64,000 nt of DNA from Microbacterium sp. W4I20. GTDB taxonomy: Bacteria; Actinomycetota; Actinomycetes; Actinomycetales; Microbacteriaceae. Every line of letters starts with the position of its first letter. The first letter of the stretch is position 1. The notes under the pieces were generated by a model, which worked only from the letters and a program-made list of their open reading frames with translations, ran no database searches and had not been told where the DNA came from. The DNA is taken from the NCBI RefSeq assembly GCF_030816505.1, contig NZ_JAUSYB010000001.1:3906001-3970000 (forward strand), read 5' to 3'. The translations under genes were made by a program, and so were the position numbers. Shown here piece by piece: positions 52,298-61,327 of the stretch.

Positions 52298-53335
52298 ATG
52301 AACACGCTCCTCCCCACCTCCCTCGTCGGCAGCCTGCCGAAGCCGTCCTGGCTCGCCCCGCCCGAAACCCTCTGGTCCCCGTGGAAGCTCGAGGGCGACG
52401 CCCTGGTCGAGGGCACGCAGGATGCGCTGCGCATCGCCGTCCACGAGCAGCAGCACGCGGGCATCGACATCATCAGCGACGGCGAGCAGACCCGCCAGCA
52501 CTTCGTCACGACGTTCATCGAGCACCTGTCCGGCGTCGACTTCGACCAGCGGGAAACCGTCCGGATCCGCGATCGATACGACGCCAGCGTGCCGACCGTC
52601 GTCGGTGCTGTGAGCCGCGACACACCCGTGTTCGTCGAAGACGCGAAGTTCCTCCGCCAGCAGACCGATCAGCCGATCAAATGGGCCCTGCCCGGCCCGA
52701 TGACGATGATCGACACCCTCTACGATCGCCACTACCAGAGCCGCGAGAAGCTGGCGTGGGAGTTCGCGACGATCCTCAACCAGGAGGCGAGGGAACTCGA
52801 GGCGGCCGGGGTCGACATCATCCAGTTCGACGAGCCGGCCTTCAACGTGTTCTTCGACGATGTGCAGGACTGGGGCGTCGCGGCGCTCGAAAGGGCGGCC
52901 GAAGGGCTGCGCGCGGAGACCGTGGTGCACATCTGTTACGGCTACGGCATCAAGGCGAACACCGACTGGAAGGCGACCCTCGGAGCCGAGTGGCGGCAGT
53001 ACGAGAAGTCGTTCCCGCTGCTGCAGCGCTCGAGCATCGACACCGTCTCGCTGGAGAGTCACCACTCCCACGTGCCGCTGGAACTCATCGAGCTCATCCG
53101 GGGCAAGAAGGTCATGCTCGGAGCCATCGACGTCGCAAGTCACGCGATCGAGACCCCGGAGGAGGTCGCCGACACCCTCCGGAACGCGCTCCGGTTCGTC
53201 GACGCGGACAAGCTGATCCCGAGCACGAACTGCGGTATGGCACCGCTGCCTCGTGACGTGTCGAGACAGAAACTGCGTGCGCTCAGCGCCGGTGCGGCTC
53301 TCCTGCGGGAAGAACTCGGCGGCACAGCGAGCTGA
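52298..53335 (+). CDS. mesD: Folate-independent methionine synthase, MesD type
   Basis: A 345-residue core-MetE enzyme that methylates homocysteine to methionine but lacks the N-terminal half of classical MetE that helps bind folate. The zinc ligands are visible: His and Cys in VVHICYGYG near residue 210, the Glu in SLESHHSHV, and Cys in STNCGMAPLP near residue 310. DEPAFNVFF is the substrate loop. Length and its pairing with DUF1852 (MesX) match the MesD family. The likely methyl donor is not folate and remains unknown. The operon is under the divergent LysR. Confidence 0.85.
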   Translation: MNTLLPTSLVGSLPKPSWLAPPETLWSPWKLEGDALVEGTQDALRIAVHEQQHAGIDIISDGEQTRQHFVTTFIEHLSGVDFDQRETVRIRDRYDASVPTVVGAVSRDTPVFVEDAKFLRQQTDQPIKWALPGPMTMIDTLYDRHYQSREKLAWEFATILNQEARELEAAGVDIIQFDEPAFNVFFDDVQDWGVAALERAAEGLRAETVVHICYGYGIKANTDWKATLGAEWRQYEKSFPLLQRSSIDTVSLESHHSHVPLELIELIRGKKVMLGAIDVASHAIETPEEVADTLRNALRFVDADKLIPSTNCGMAPLPRDVSRQKLRALSAGAALLREELGGTAS

Positions 53336-53371
53336 ACATCCGGGGCGAGCCCGGTGCGATCGGATGCCGAG

Positions 53372-53695
53372 TCACACCAGCTCGTAGGGATCGTTCACGC
53401 GACCGGTGTGTCCCCAGTCGACGTCGAACTGTCCGCCCCACGGCGAGAGTTCGTCTCCGGTGTCCCGGGGGTCGTACTGCACGGCGGCGGTCGAAACGAC
53501 CACGCGCGAGCGCGGGGTGATCAGTACTCGCAGACGACGGTTCCCGACCACCACGAAATCGACGAATGCCGCCGGCCCGTTCGCCGCCTCGGCGATCTGC
53601 TCCAGCAACTCGTCGAGATCCTGCTCCTGCGCGAGGAGGGCGGTCACGCCGTCGATCAGGATCTCGGTCCTCTCCATGGTCTTGATATCGCTCAT
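53372..53695 (-). CDS. Small protein of unknown function
   Basis: A 107-residue soluble protein without a family I can name. It begins with a helical half (TMERTEILIDGVTALLAQEQ, DLDELLEQIAEAANG) and ends in beta-rich sequence with the motif SPWGGQFDVDWGHTGRVNDP. The ATG at 53695 is favoured because TATCGT, a -10-like box, ends six bases upstream (leaderless arrangement) and lies back to back with the promoter of the next plus-strand gene. It converges with mesD. It is compact and fully coding-like, so I regard it as real. Confidence 0.65.
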   Translation of the reverse strand: MSDIKTMERTEILIDGVTALLAQEQDLDELLEQIAEAANGPAAFVDFVVVGNRRLRVLITPRSRVVVSTAAVQYDPRDTGDELSPWGGQFDVDWGHTGRVNDPYELV

Positions 53696-53785
53696 CCCGG
53701 CACGATACCGCGTCCCTCGCAGGGGCCAACGGGGTTGCATCGACCCCCTCCGATCTGCAAGGCGGCGCATCCTAGGATTGCCTGG

Positions 53786-54826
53786 ATGACCGACATCGAG
53801 ACCCCACCGGCTGTGCGCGCCCCGACCTGGCGGCGACTGGTACTCAGCCCTCTCACCTGGGGTTCAGCGCTGCTGGCGGTGGCGATCATCGCGACTCTCG
53901 CGGGCGACGATCTGAGCTTCTTCCCGTTCCTGCTCATGCTGATCGGCGGCTGGTGCTTCGGCTTCTCGTTCGTGAACGCCGCGCTGGAGATGCGGCCTCC
54001 GCGCAACGGATTGATCCTGCACATCGCCGTCGCCGTCCTCGTGGCGGCAGTGCTGATCCTCGTCGTCGAGTTCGGCCGGGACGCGATGGCTTCTCTCCCG
54101 GAGCCGGTGCGGGGCGTCATCGTCGTCCTCCAGATGGCGGCGATTCCGGCGGCAGGGTGGATCTGGCTCGGACTCCTCGCGCGCATCAGTGACGGGTTCA
54201 CCCGTCGGAACACGAAGAAGCGACCCTCGCCGGTACCGCCCGAGTGGGTGAAGGAAGCGAATGCCGACGGCTCAGCCGTGCGCTTTCCGGCGATACCGAT
54301 CCGTGTGCGCTCCCTCCGCACCGCGATCATCGTGATCGTCGGGGTAGCAGGCAGCGGCACGACGCTGCTGCTGATCGCCCTCGACGACATCGCGATGCGC
54401 CTGGGCCCGCGTCTGCTGGTCATCGCCGTCGGCCTGCTGGTCGCTCTGCCGGTATACCTGGTGTTCACCGCGGTGCTGCGTCGGCGCACCACGTCGTGCA
54501 CAGTCGCCTTCGGCAACGACGAACTGCGCGTGCGCGTGGGGGATGAGCAGCGGGCGATCCCGTTCCGTGAGCTCGAGTTCCTGCTCTGGCGCACCGGCAG
54601 CGAGTACGCCCGCATCGAAGTCCGCGGGGCGGGCGTCGACATGACCCTCGTCGCTGGGCTCGCCAAACCGCCGAGCGGGTTCACCGCCGAGCTGCCGCCG
54701 TTGCCCCGTCGGGTGTTCCGCCGGTTCGAGCTCGCCGGACTGACGCTGCAGAAGTCGCGGCGGCGCGAGGTCGTGACGTTCCGCCGCGGGGCAGGCCCGG
54801 CCGCGGTCTCAGCGCCGCGCGCGTGA
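53786..54826 (+). CDS. Multi-pass membrane protein of unknown function
   Basis: A 346-residue membrane protein. Six hydrophobic segments are seen: three in residues 25-85, one near 115-135, and two at 180-235, followed by a cytosolic C-terminal domain of 110 residues with a PH-like pattern (VAFGNDELRVRVGDEQRAIPF, then REVVTFRRG at the end). A TAGGAT -10-like box ends seven bases before the ATG, so the transcript may be leaderless; the open frame runs further upstream but crosses the minus-strand gene. It overlaps the 3' end of the convergent ThrE gene by 18 bases. Confidence 0.75.
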   Translation: MTDIETPPAVRAPTWRRLVLSPLTWGSALLAVAIIATLAGDDLSFFPFLLMLIGGWCFGFSFVNAALEMRPPRNGLILHIAVAVLVAAVLILVVEFGRDAMASLPEPVRGVIVVLQMAAIPAAGWIWLGLLARISDGFTRRNTKKRPSPVPPEWVKEANADGSAVRFPAIPIRVRSLRTAIIVIVGVAGSGTTLLLIALDDIAMRLGPRLLVIAVGLLVALPVYLVFTAVLRRRTTSCTVAFGNDELRVRVGDEQRAIPFRELEFLLWRTGSEYARIEVRGAGVDMTLVAGLAKPPSGFTAELPPLPRRVFRRFELAGLTLQKSRRREVVTFRRGAGPAAVSAPRA

Positions 54827-56210
54827 CCGGGCGCGGGTGACACCCTCGACTGTCGCGCGCACGGGGGTGCCGAGGTACAGGCCCAGCGATGCGCCCGAGG
54901 CGAGTCCGACTCCGATCACCGCGGCGTAGCTGAGGGAACTCCCCGCATCGATCACGTCGGCGGCGCCGCCACCGCTGTGCACCATCTCGAGCAGCCCCTG
55001 GAACACCGCGACACCCGGCACGAGCGGCACGATGGCAGCCGTCGTCACGGCCACCGACGGAACGTGCAGGTTGTGCGCGATCAGTACGCCGATGAAGCTC
55101 GCGAGGAGTGCGCCGAGTGCGCTCGCCGCCGCCGGATGCAGGTTCAGCGCCGAGGCGAGTGTGTAGCCGCCGATCGTGATCGCGCTGAGCAGCGCACTCA
55201 CCAGGATGATCCCGCTTCCGGCACCGTTGAACACGGCCACGGCCACGGCGATGATGGCCGCTCCAGCGAACACGCCGGGCAGCGGACCGAACGGCGCCGG
55301 GTCGACCGGCAGCTCCATCGTGAACCCGAGCACCGTGCCCAGCTCGAGCCCGACGAGGATGCCGATGACGACGCCCAGCGTCTGCATCGTGAGATCGAGG
55401 ATGCGGCCGCCTGCGGTGAGGGCGAACCCGTCGATCGCGTCCTGCGCCGCCCCGACCACGGTGAGACCGGCGAGCATCAGCACGATGCCGGAGGCGACGA
55501 TGATCGACGGACGGATGCCGACGAACGGTTCGATCCCCGCGGCCCCGAGCGCCGACACCGCCACCGCGACGACCGTCGTGACGAACCCGCCGGCGATCTG
55601 GCTGAAGAACAGCGGGACCCGCAGTCGGGCGAGCGCGGCCTGGGTGATCGCCGCGCAGAGAGCGGCGATGAAGGTCAGCCCCACGATGATCGGTGAGGCT
55701 CCGAGGAGGATGCTGACGCCGACGGCGAGCAGAGCGCGCGCGACGACGACCACCGACTGCTGATAGCGGAACGGCATCCGGCGGATCACTCGGAATGCCG
55801 TGCGTGCCGACGCGAGATCCATGCCCCCTCGGATGTCGGAGACGAGGGCCTGCATGCGCTGGAGCTTGGCGTGGTCCGGCGCGGCGACGCGCACCACCCG
55901 GACGAGCGTCTCCGGCCAGGCCTCGCCGCTGAGGTGGAACGAGACCGTGATCGAGTTGTAGGTGACGTCGACCTGCACGTCTTTCAGCCCGTAGGGCGTC
56001 GCATACGCGGGTGATCGCGAGGGTCACCTCGTGCGCCGATGCCCCGACCGCGAACATGGACTCCCCGATGCGCGTCGAGAGGTCGAGCACCCGGGGGACA
56101 GTGCCCTCGTCGATCACGGGGAGGGCCTGGGTCGGCGCGACGGAGGAGGGGTCCGTATGAACGATCCGGCGCACGGAGGCGAGCAGCCGCCGGGAGGGTT
56201 TCGGGGACAT
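54809..56210 (-). pseudogene. thrE: ThrE family threonine/serine exporter with a frameshift
   Basis: This is a ThrE-type exporter of about 466 residues, an inner-membrane family that removes threonine and serine. The N-terminal part reads RVLDLSTRIGESMFAVGASA and HEVTLAITRVCDA in one frame; from there the second frame takes over with YGLKDVQVDVTYNSITVSF and then ten hydrophobic segments to the TGA at 54809. The shift is one extra base in GGG (plus strand 55994-55996). Everything else is intact, so this is either a very recent mutation or a sequencing error. The ATG at 56210 follows a GGGAG site. If the base is an error, the gene is functional. Confidence 0.8.
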
Positions 56211-56235
56211 GCTCCCATTCTCTCCCGGACGACGA

Positions 56236-56270
56236 GCGGATGCCGCGAGGGTGCGCCCCGCGGCATCCGC
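56236..56270 (-). terminator. Terminator of the S8 protease gene
   Basis: A perfect 12-bp stem (56236-56247 with 56259-56270) with an 11-base loop begins 18 bases after the protease stop codon on the minus strand and ends before the ThrE start. Confidence 0.75.
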
Positions 56271-56288
56271 CCTTTCTGCCCTTTCTGA

Positions 56289-58136
56289 CTACTTCACGGT
56301 CGCGGTGTACGCTCCCGAGCCGGAGTCGGACTTGACGACGATCCGGTACGAACCGGCCGCCGCGTTGTACGTGAACTTCTCATCCGGTCCGTTCGATACG
56401 CCCTGCGCCACGGTCATCCAGCCGAGGAAGGAGTAGTTCCTCTGCAGGTAGACGTCGAAGTCGGCGCCGGTCGGACCGTCGAGGCACACCTCGACCGCGC
56501 CGGCGGCCCGGGTGAAGGCCGCCGAAGTGGCCTGTGCCCTGACGGCGAGCGTGCCGCTGCTGGCCGTGGTACCCGTGCAGGTGCTCGGGTTCGGGTTCGG
56601 GTTCGTGCCGCCGCCCGTGACCGTCAGGGTGAAGGTCGCGGTGTCGGAGGTGACCGGGGTACCCGCGTCACGGACCGTCACGGTGACCGTCGAGGTGGCC
56701 GCCGCCGTCGGGGTGCCCGAGATCGCGCCGGTGGAGGCGTTGATCGCAAGGCCCGCCGGCAGGCCGGTCGCCGTGAAGGTGTACGGCGCCGTTCCGCCCG
56801 TCGCACTGGCCGCCACGGTGACGGGCTGTCCGACGGTGCCGGTCTTGTTGCCGATCGCAGCGAGGTCGACCGAGGTCGGCGTGGGCGTGGTGGTGCCGTT
56901 GAGGAAGCCCGTGTACAGCAGGCGGTTCGGCGACGCGGCGTCGAGCCCCGTCACCTTGCCCGGGGTGGAGTTGTCGACGATCGCCGCGTGCACCTGCGCC
57001 GGTGTTGCCGACGGGTTCTCGCCGAGGTACAGCGCGGTCGCGCCGGCCACCTGAGGTGAGGCCATCGACGTTCCCGTCGCTGACGCCGAAGCGGTGTCAC
57101 CGGTGAACCACGACGACAGTATGTCGGAGCCGGGAGCCCACACGTCGAGGCAGCTGCCCCAGCTGCTCGTGGTGGCCTTGCCATCGGTGCGCGTCGTGTT
57201 GCCGACCGTGATCGTCTCGGGGACGAGTTGCGGGCTGTACCGGCAGGCGTTGTCGTTGCTGTTACCGGCGGCCGACACCCAGGTGATCCCCTTCGCGACG
57301 ACGTTCTTGACGGCGGCGTCGATCGACGGGATCGAGCACGCGGTGCGGCATCCCACGCTGTAATTGACCGTCGCCGGCTTCTGGGCGTTCTCGGCGACCC
57401 ACTCGATGCCCGAGAGAAGGGTCGTGCTCAGCGCGCTGCCCCTGCAGTCGAGCACGCGTACCGGGTACACCGTGGCCTTCTTGGCAATGCCGTAGGTCGA
57501 CCCGACCGCGGTTCCGGCGACGTGCGTGCCGTGTCCGTTGCAGTCGCTGGCGTCACCGCCCGGCGTCTGCGCGTCGAAGCCGGGGCGCAGGCGGCCGGCG
57601 AACTCCGAGTGGGTGAGGCGGATGCCGGTGTCGACGATGTACACGTTGACGCCTGCGCCCGCGGAGTCGGGGTACTTGAAGCTGCGGTCCAGTGGCAGGT
57701 CGCGCTGGTCGACGCGATCCGTGCCCCAGCTGGGCGGGTTCGTCTGCTCGCCGATCGCGTACACGCGCTGCGCCTGTTCGACGTGGTCGACCCTGGCATC
57801 GGCGGCGATCGCGAGGGCCTGATCCTCGCTGAGTTTGGCCGAGTACCCGTCGATGACGGTGTTGAAGACGTCGAGGATCTCGCCGCCCACCGCGTCGGAA
57901 AGGGCGGACGCGATGTCGTCGGCGGCGCCGATGCCCGCCTGCGGCTTGAGGACGACGAGGTATTCGCCTTCGACCGCCGCAGCGGAGCCGGCACCGACGA
58001 TCTCGGGAGCATCCGGGGAATCGGTCGTCGCTCCGGCGAACGTCGGCGTCAGGGCGAGCGTGAGACAGGTGAGGACCGCCGCCGTCGCGGCGAGTCCTCT
58101 CGGCGCGACTCTGCGCCTGGGGGTGTCAGTGAACAA
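56289..58136 (-). CDS. Secreted S8 family serine protease (proteinase-K-like subtilase)
   Basis: A 615-residue secreted subtilase. It has a signal peptide (about 1-36, ends TFAGA), an inhibitor-I9 propeptide (about 45-130), and a proteinase-K-type catalytic domain with Asp169 in IVDTGIRLTHSEF, His202 in NGHGTHVAG and Ser357 in GTSMASPQVAG. An Ig-like putative domain follows (about 425-520, ATGLPAGLAINASTGAISG), then a Pro/Asn linker and a C-terminal beta domain like those in bacterial pre-peptidases (GADFDVYLQRNYSF). The TTG at 58136 is preferred as start because GAGAGGAA stands eight bases upstream and the signal peptide then begins correctly; the open frame extends to 58370. Confidence 0.85.
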   Translation of the reverse strand: MFTDTPRRRVAPRGLAATAAVLTCLTLALTPTFAGATTDSPDAPEIVGAGSAAAVEGEYLVVLKPQAGIGAADDIASALSDAVGGEILDVFNTVIDGYSAKLSEDQALAIAADARVDHVEQAQRVYAIGEQTNPPSWGTDRVDQRDLPLDRSFKYPDSAGAGVNVYIVDTGIRLTHSEFAGRLRPGFDAQTPGGDASDCNGHGTHVAGTAVGSTYGIAKKATVYPVRVLDCRGSALSTTLLSGIEWVAENAQKPATVNYSVGCRTACSIPSIDAAVKNVVAKGITWVSAAGNSNDNACRYSPQLVPETITVGNTTRTDGKATTSSWGSCLDVWAPGSDILSSWFTGDTASASATGTSMASPQVAGATALYLGENPSATPAQVHAAIVDNSTPGKVTGLDAASPNRLLYTGFLNGTTTPTPTSVDLAAIGNKTGTVGQPVTVAASATGGTAPYTFTATGLPAGLAINASTGAISGTPTAAATSTVTVTVRDAGTPVTSDTATFTLTVTGGGTNPNPNPSTCTGTTASSGTLAVRAQATSAAFTRAAGAVEVCLDGPTGADFDVYLQRNYSFLGWMTVAQGVSNGPDEKFTYNAAAGSYRIVVKSDSGSGAYTATVK

Positions 58137-58614
58137 GGGGTGTTCCTCTCTCTGGGGTGAGAGGGCGTCGCGGTGACGCCCCTCGCTGACGGGAGGGTCA
58201 GCGAGCGGTCCGCCCTGGGGAGCGGACACGTTCGGGGTCGGTGCCGCGCGCGCGAGCGACGCGGGCAACCGAGGGCGCTTCGTCAGAAGCGAAGGCGCGC
58301 TCTGACGGGCAGGATCAGGTCCGGTGGCGAATCGTGGTCGGGCCGACCAGATGGTCGATTCTTCCTTCATGTCGGGAACGCCGCTGGGGTGGCGTTCCGA
58401 TGCTGGTCAGGGAGGTGAGCGCTTCGCGACTGAACCTAAGGGGGTCGCTCAGACAGCGTCAACCCCACCATTTGGGGGGTGCGCTGAGCCGAAAGTCAGC
58501 CCTGGAGAGGAAGGCCGTCGCGAGATCCCCGGAATTTCAAGGCTCTGAGCGCGATCTCAGACCACGACAGGCATCCCGCATTGATGGACTGCAACCAATA
58601 TATTCCGTGGAGGT
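58137..58614. other. Intergenic region upstream of the S8 protease
   Basis: The 478 bases between the protease start and the FMN reductase stop contain no recognisable gene. This region must hold the protease promoter. A nearly palindromic ACCCCAccatTTGGGG segment lies at about 58460-58480 and could be a regulator site. An AT-rich stretch is at 58585-58605. Confidence 0.4.
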
Positions 58615-59226
58615 CTACTCGACGGGGTATTCGCGGTCCCGCAGGACGCGCGCGAGATGAGCGGCGTTGCGGGCCGCGGTCTTCGTCGCGGAGGCGACTT
58701 CTTCAGGGATCTCGTCGAGATCCTTGTAGTCGGTCGTGTGCATCGCCTCGCCGTTCCAGTAGACCGAGGACTGCGAGGGGATCGTGTATCCGACGTCGTC
58801 GAGGGACTGGAACAGAATTGCCGCGATGTGGTGCGCACCGTCCTCGTTACCCACGATGCCCGCGATGGCCACCTTGTCGAGCAGCGTCAGTCGGCCACGG
58901 GCGTCCGTCTCGCTGAGCTCGGCGTCGAGACGTTCGAGCACCCGCTGCGCGACACTCGAGTGCTGGCCCATCCAGGTCGGCGTGACGAAGACCAGGATGT
59001 CGGCATCCAGGATCCGACGCCGCAGACTCGGCCATTCGTCGTCCCCGCCCATGTCCTTCTCGACGCCCGGGCTGACGACGTGGTCGACCACGCGCACCAC
59101 GTCTCCGGTCACGCCGTGAGCCGCGAGAGCGGCGAGCAGCTGCGACGCGAGAAGGTCGGAGCTCGATTCGGCGGGGGAGGGCTTCAGGGTGCAGGAGACG
59201 GCGATCGCGGTCAGCGGAGCGTTCAT
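58615..59226 (-). CDS. NADPH-dependent FMN reductase family protein
   Basis: A 203-residue flavodoxin-fold oxidoreductase. The first strand and phosphate loop (IAVSCTLKPSPAESSSDLLA), the second motif VFVTPTWMGQHSSVAQRVLE near residue 82 and IAGIVGNEDGAHHIAAILFQ near residue 120 fit the FMN-dependent NAD(P)H reductase family. It would reduce quinones, flavins or other small electron acceptors in the cytosol. The ATG at 59226 starts the protein close to the first strand; an in-frame ATG at 59244 is possible and neither has a clear ribosome-binding site. It stands alone. Confidence 0.82.
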   Translation of the reverse strand: MNAPLTAIAVSCTLKPSPAESSSDLLASQLLAALAAHGVTGDVVRVVDHVVSPGVEKDMGGDDEWPSLRRRILDADILVFVTPTWMGQHSSVAQRVLERLDAELSETDARGRLTLLDKVAIAGIVGNEDGAHHIAAILFQSLDDVGYTIPSQSSVYWNGEAMHTTDYKDLDEIPEEVASATKTAARNAAHLARVLRDREYPVE

Positions 59227-59344
59227 GGGGCGAGAGAACCACATCGCGGCCGGGCCCGGGAGGGGGTTTCCCTCTGAGGCGGGCTGCGCTAGCGGGCAGC
59301 CGCGACCGGTACGCTAGAGAGCGGCCGCTACGACAGGAGTTCCC

Positions 59345-59548
59345 GTGATCCTCAGCTTCATCTTCTTCCTGGTCCTCTTCCTCGGAGGCATCTGGATGAT
59401 GGCTCTCGCGCAGTCGCTCGAGGACTTCCAGGCCATCGTCTTCATTGCGGGCCTGCTCATCACGAGCCTCTCGCTGGCTTTCGTGATGCGCCAGCGCGGC
59501 TCTGCCACGCGCCGACACGACAACTGGTCGGGCAGCCCCACCGAGTGA
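59345..59548 (+). CDS. Small two-helix membrane protein
   Basis: A 67-residue protein with two hydrophobic segments (about 1-21 and 29-48) and a short basic, hydrophilic tail. Its function is not known. The GTG start at 59345 has a good AGGAG site six bases upstream, which supports that it is expressed. It converges with the GNAT gene, 12 bases away, and is divergent from the FMN reductase. Confidence 0.65.
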   Translation: MILSFIFFLVLFLGGIWMMALAQSLEDFQAIVFIAGLLITSLSLAFVMRQRGSATRRHDNWSGSPTE

Positions 59549-59560
59549 TCTCGGGCGGCC

Positions 59561-60163
59561 TCAGCGCCGCCGTTCCAATCGCGACTCCAGGTTCGCCTTG
59601 ACGGCCGGCCACTCCGGCTCGATGATCGAGTACTCCACGCTGTCGCGCAGCGCGCCGTTGCGGTAGCGGCTCATCGCACGCATCACGCCGTCCTGCTTCG
59701 CCCCGAGCCGCTCGATCGCCGTGCGGGATTGGAAGTTCACCCACTGCGTGGTGAGACCGACGCGGAAGACGCCAAGAGTCTCGAAGGCGTGCCGGAGCAG
59801 CAGCAGCTTCGATTCCGCATTCGTCCCGGTGCCGTGCGCCGACGGGCGGTTCCAGGTGTAGCCGATGTGCAGTCTCGGCACGTCGGCGACGATGTCGTAG
59901 TACGAGGTCAGCCCGAGGATTCGGCCGGTCGCATCGAACGCCGTGAACGGCACCATCTCGCCCTTGTCGATCAGGGCGATGCGACGTGCGACCTCGGCGG
60001 CGACGCCGTCGGGCGCGGGGACCGAGGTGTACCACGCGGTCTTCCACAGGTCGCCCTCCTCGACGGCGTCGATGAGCCCATCGACGTGGGCGGGTTCGAG
60101 CGGTCGGAGCTCGACGAGCTCGCCGGTGAGCGTGACGGGAGCGGGCGACGCGAGAAAGGCCAT
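59561..60163 (-). CDS. GNAT family N-acetyltransferase
   Basis: A 200-residue acetyltransferase of the RimJ/RimL type, which transfers acetyl from acetyl-CoA to an amino group of a protein or small molecule. The pattern VELRPLEPAHVDGLIDA is the usual N-terminal motif, GRILGLTSYYDIVADVPRLH and IGYTWNRPSAHGTGTNAES form the CoA-binding core, and RTAIERLGAKQDGVMRAM the C-terminal motif. An ATG at 60163 is chosen; a TTG four codons upstream is an alternative. Nothing nearby hints at its substrate. Confidence 0.85.
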   Translation of the reverse strand: MAFLASPAPVTLTGELVELRPLEPAHVDGLIDAVEEGDLWKTAWYTSVPAPDGVAAEVARRIALIDKGEMVPFTAFDATGRILGLTSYYDIVADVPRLHIGYTWNRPSAHGTGTNAESKLLLLRHAFETLGVFRVGLTTQWVNFQSRTAIERLGAKQDGVMRAMSRYRNGALRDSVEYSIIEPEWPAVKANLESRLERRR

Positions 60164-60191
60164 CCCGTTATTCAACCAGGGCGCGATGACG

Positions 60192-60599
60192 TCACGCGGC
60201 GGTGGACCGGAGCAGCGTCTCCCCGGTCCTGCGGAGGCGACGCTGATACGCGAGCACGAGTTCGATGGTGACGTCGAGCTCGAACGCGAGACTCGCCAGA
60301 TGCGGCCCCCGGGCCTCCTCTGCCTCGGCGTAGGCGCGAGGCGTGATCAGCCGGCACGCCGCCCACTCGTCGGCCTGTCGTTCCTGCTGTGCCCTGATCC
60401 GCGCATCGTCTGTCGGGAGATGGCCGAGCACGGCATGGCCGAGTTCGTGGGCGAGCACACTGCGCGTGGTCCGAGCGCTCATGCCGGGGTTGAGGCGGAT
60501 GGTGCGGGAGGACGGTTCAAAGCCGCCGCGGGTCGGTCCGAAGCGCTCCACGACGCGCACGCCGTGCTCCTCTGCGAGGCGGAGGAGCGGGTGCATCAT
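60192..60599 (-). CDS. ImmA/IrrE family metallo-endopeptidase
   Basis: A 135-residue zinc peptidase of the ImmA/IrrE family with the metal motif HELGH (in VLAHELGHAVLGH near residue 55) and the second ligand region ERQADEWAACRLITPRAYAE. ImmA relieves repression by cleaving a partner repressor of the XRE type, and here an XRE gene lies four bases upstream on the same strand, which makes this a classic regulator-antirepressor pair. The start is one of two adjacent ATGs (60599 or 60596). No phage genes are near, so it may be a chromosomal stress switch. Confidence 0.87.
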   Translation of the reverse strand: MMHPLLRLAEEHGVRVVERFGPTRGGFEPSSRTIRLNPGMSARTTRSVLAHELGHAVLGHLPTDDARIRAQQERQADEWAACRLITPRAYAEAEEARGPHLASLAFELDVTIELVLAYQRRLRRTGETLLRSTAA

Positions 60600-60603
60600 G
60601 GCT

Positions 60604-60993
60604 CTATTCGTAGAGGTCGTCGGTGTCGGCGTCGTGCCGGAGGCGCGAGTCGAAGGCGACCTCGGGGATATCCTCGCGTGTGCCGGAGACATTCGGGGTG
60701 CGTCGGAGCACGCTGATGCGCGCGGAGCGCTCGCCGTCGTCGGCGTGCAGCCGTTCTTCCGCTCGGGCCAGGAGCACGTGCGGCTCGACGCCCAGTGCCG
60801 CGCAGATCGAATAGACCACCGGTACGGGGATGGCCCGTTTGCCCGTGACGTAGTTGTCCAGAGCGCTGCGGGCGGTACCGATGGTGCGGGCCATGGCGGC
60901 GATGCTGCTTCTCGAGGCGGCGATCTCCGCACGCAGCTGCCGGCCGACGGCGTCGTTGAAATGCTCGGCGGGTGTCTTCACGCGGCTCACCAT
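60604..60993 (-). CDS. XRE family transcriptional regulator
   Basis: A 129-residue repressor-like protein. Residues 13-72 form an XRE helix-turn-helix (IAASRSSIAAMARTIGTARS, ALDNYVTGKRAIPVPVVYSI), followed by a hydrophilic tail of about 55 residues that could be the cleavage region recognised by the ImmA peptidase encoded next. The ATG at 60993 is chosen over 61023 since the N-terminus then fits the family. It is divergent from a second small HTH gene at 61076, so both may share a regulatory region of 82 bases. Confidence 0.85.
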   Translation of the reverse strand: MVSRVKTPAEHFNDAVGRQLRAEIAASRSSIAAMARTIGTARSALDNYVTGKRAIPVPVVYSICAALGVEPHVLLARAEERLHADDGERSARISVLRRTPNVSGTREDIPEVAFDSRLRHDADTDDLYE

Positions 60994-61075
60994 AGCATCG
61001 CCCTGAAGCCAGAATGCCGTCATATTGGCTCATCTGCGGCTTGAATGCCTCCAGGGGAGGAGCTAGTGTCGACGC

Positions 61076-61297
61076 ATGAGGTCGAAAGAAGGTCATTTGG
61101 TGGCCTCGGCCGTCGAAGGAGAGCTGCAGCGGGTGGAACGCTCGGTCGCGTGGCTGGCGGAACACACCGGCATCGATCCGGCCGCGCTGTCGTCGATGCT
61201 GCAGGAGCGCGAGGACTTCACCATGGTGGATCTCGCGAATATCGCCGCCGCCCTGGACGTGCCCGTCGCCGCACTGACGCCGAGCAGGCAGCCCTAA
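61076..61297 (+). CDS. Small HTH (Cro/XRE-like) protein
   Basis: A 73-residue protein that consists of little more than a degenerate XRE-type HTH: ELQRVERSVAWLAEHTGIDP, SSMLQEREDFTMVDLANIAA and ALDVPVAALTP. A TAGTGT -10-like box ends six bases before the ATG, again a leaderless arrangement. It is divergent from the XRE-ImmA pair and may be the second regulator in the switch, as Cro is to CI, although this is only inferred from position. Confidence 0.7.
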   Translation: MRSKEGHLVASAVEGELQRVERSVAWLAEHTGIDPAALSSMLQEREDFTMVDLANIAAALDVPVAALTPSRQP

Positions 61298-61327
61298 CCT
61301 CCCTGGCGGCGCGGTAGCGTGAGGCGT

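Noticed and set aside
54681..56210. 509-codon frame starting at the ThrE ATG
   Set aside because: Only the first 75 or so codons are ThrE; the rest is out of frame and Arg-rich.
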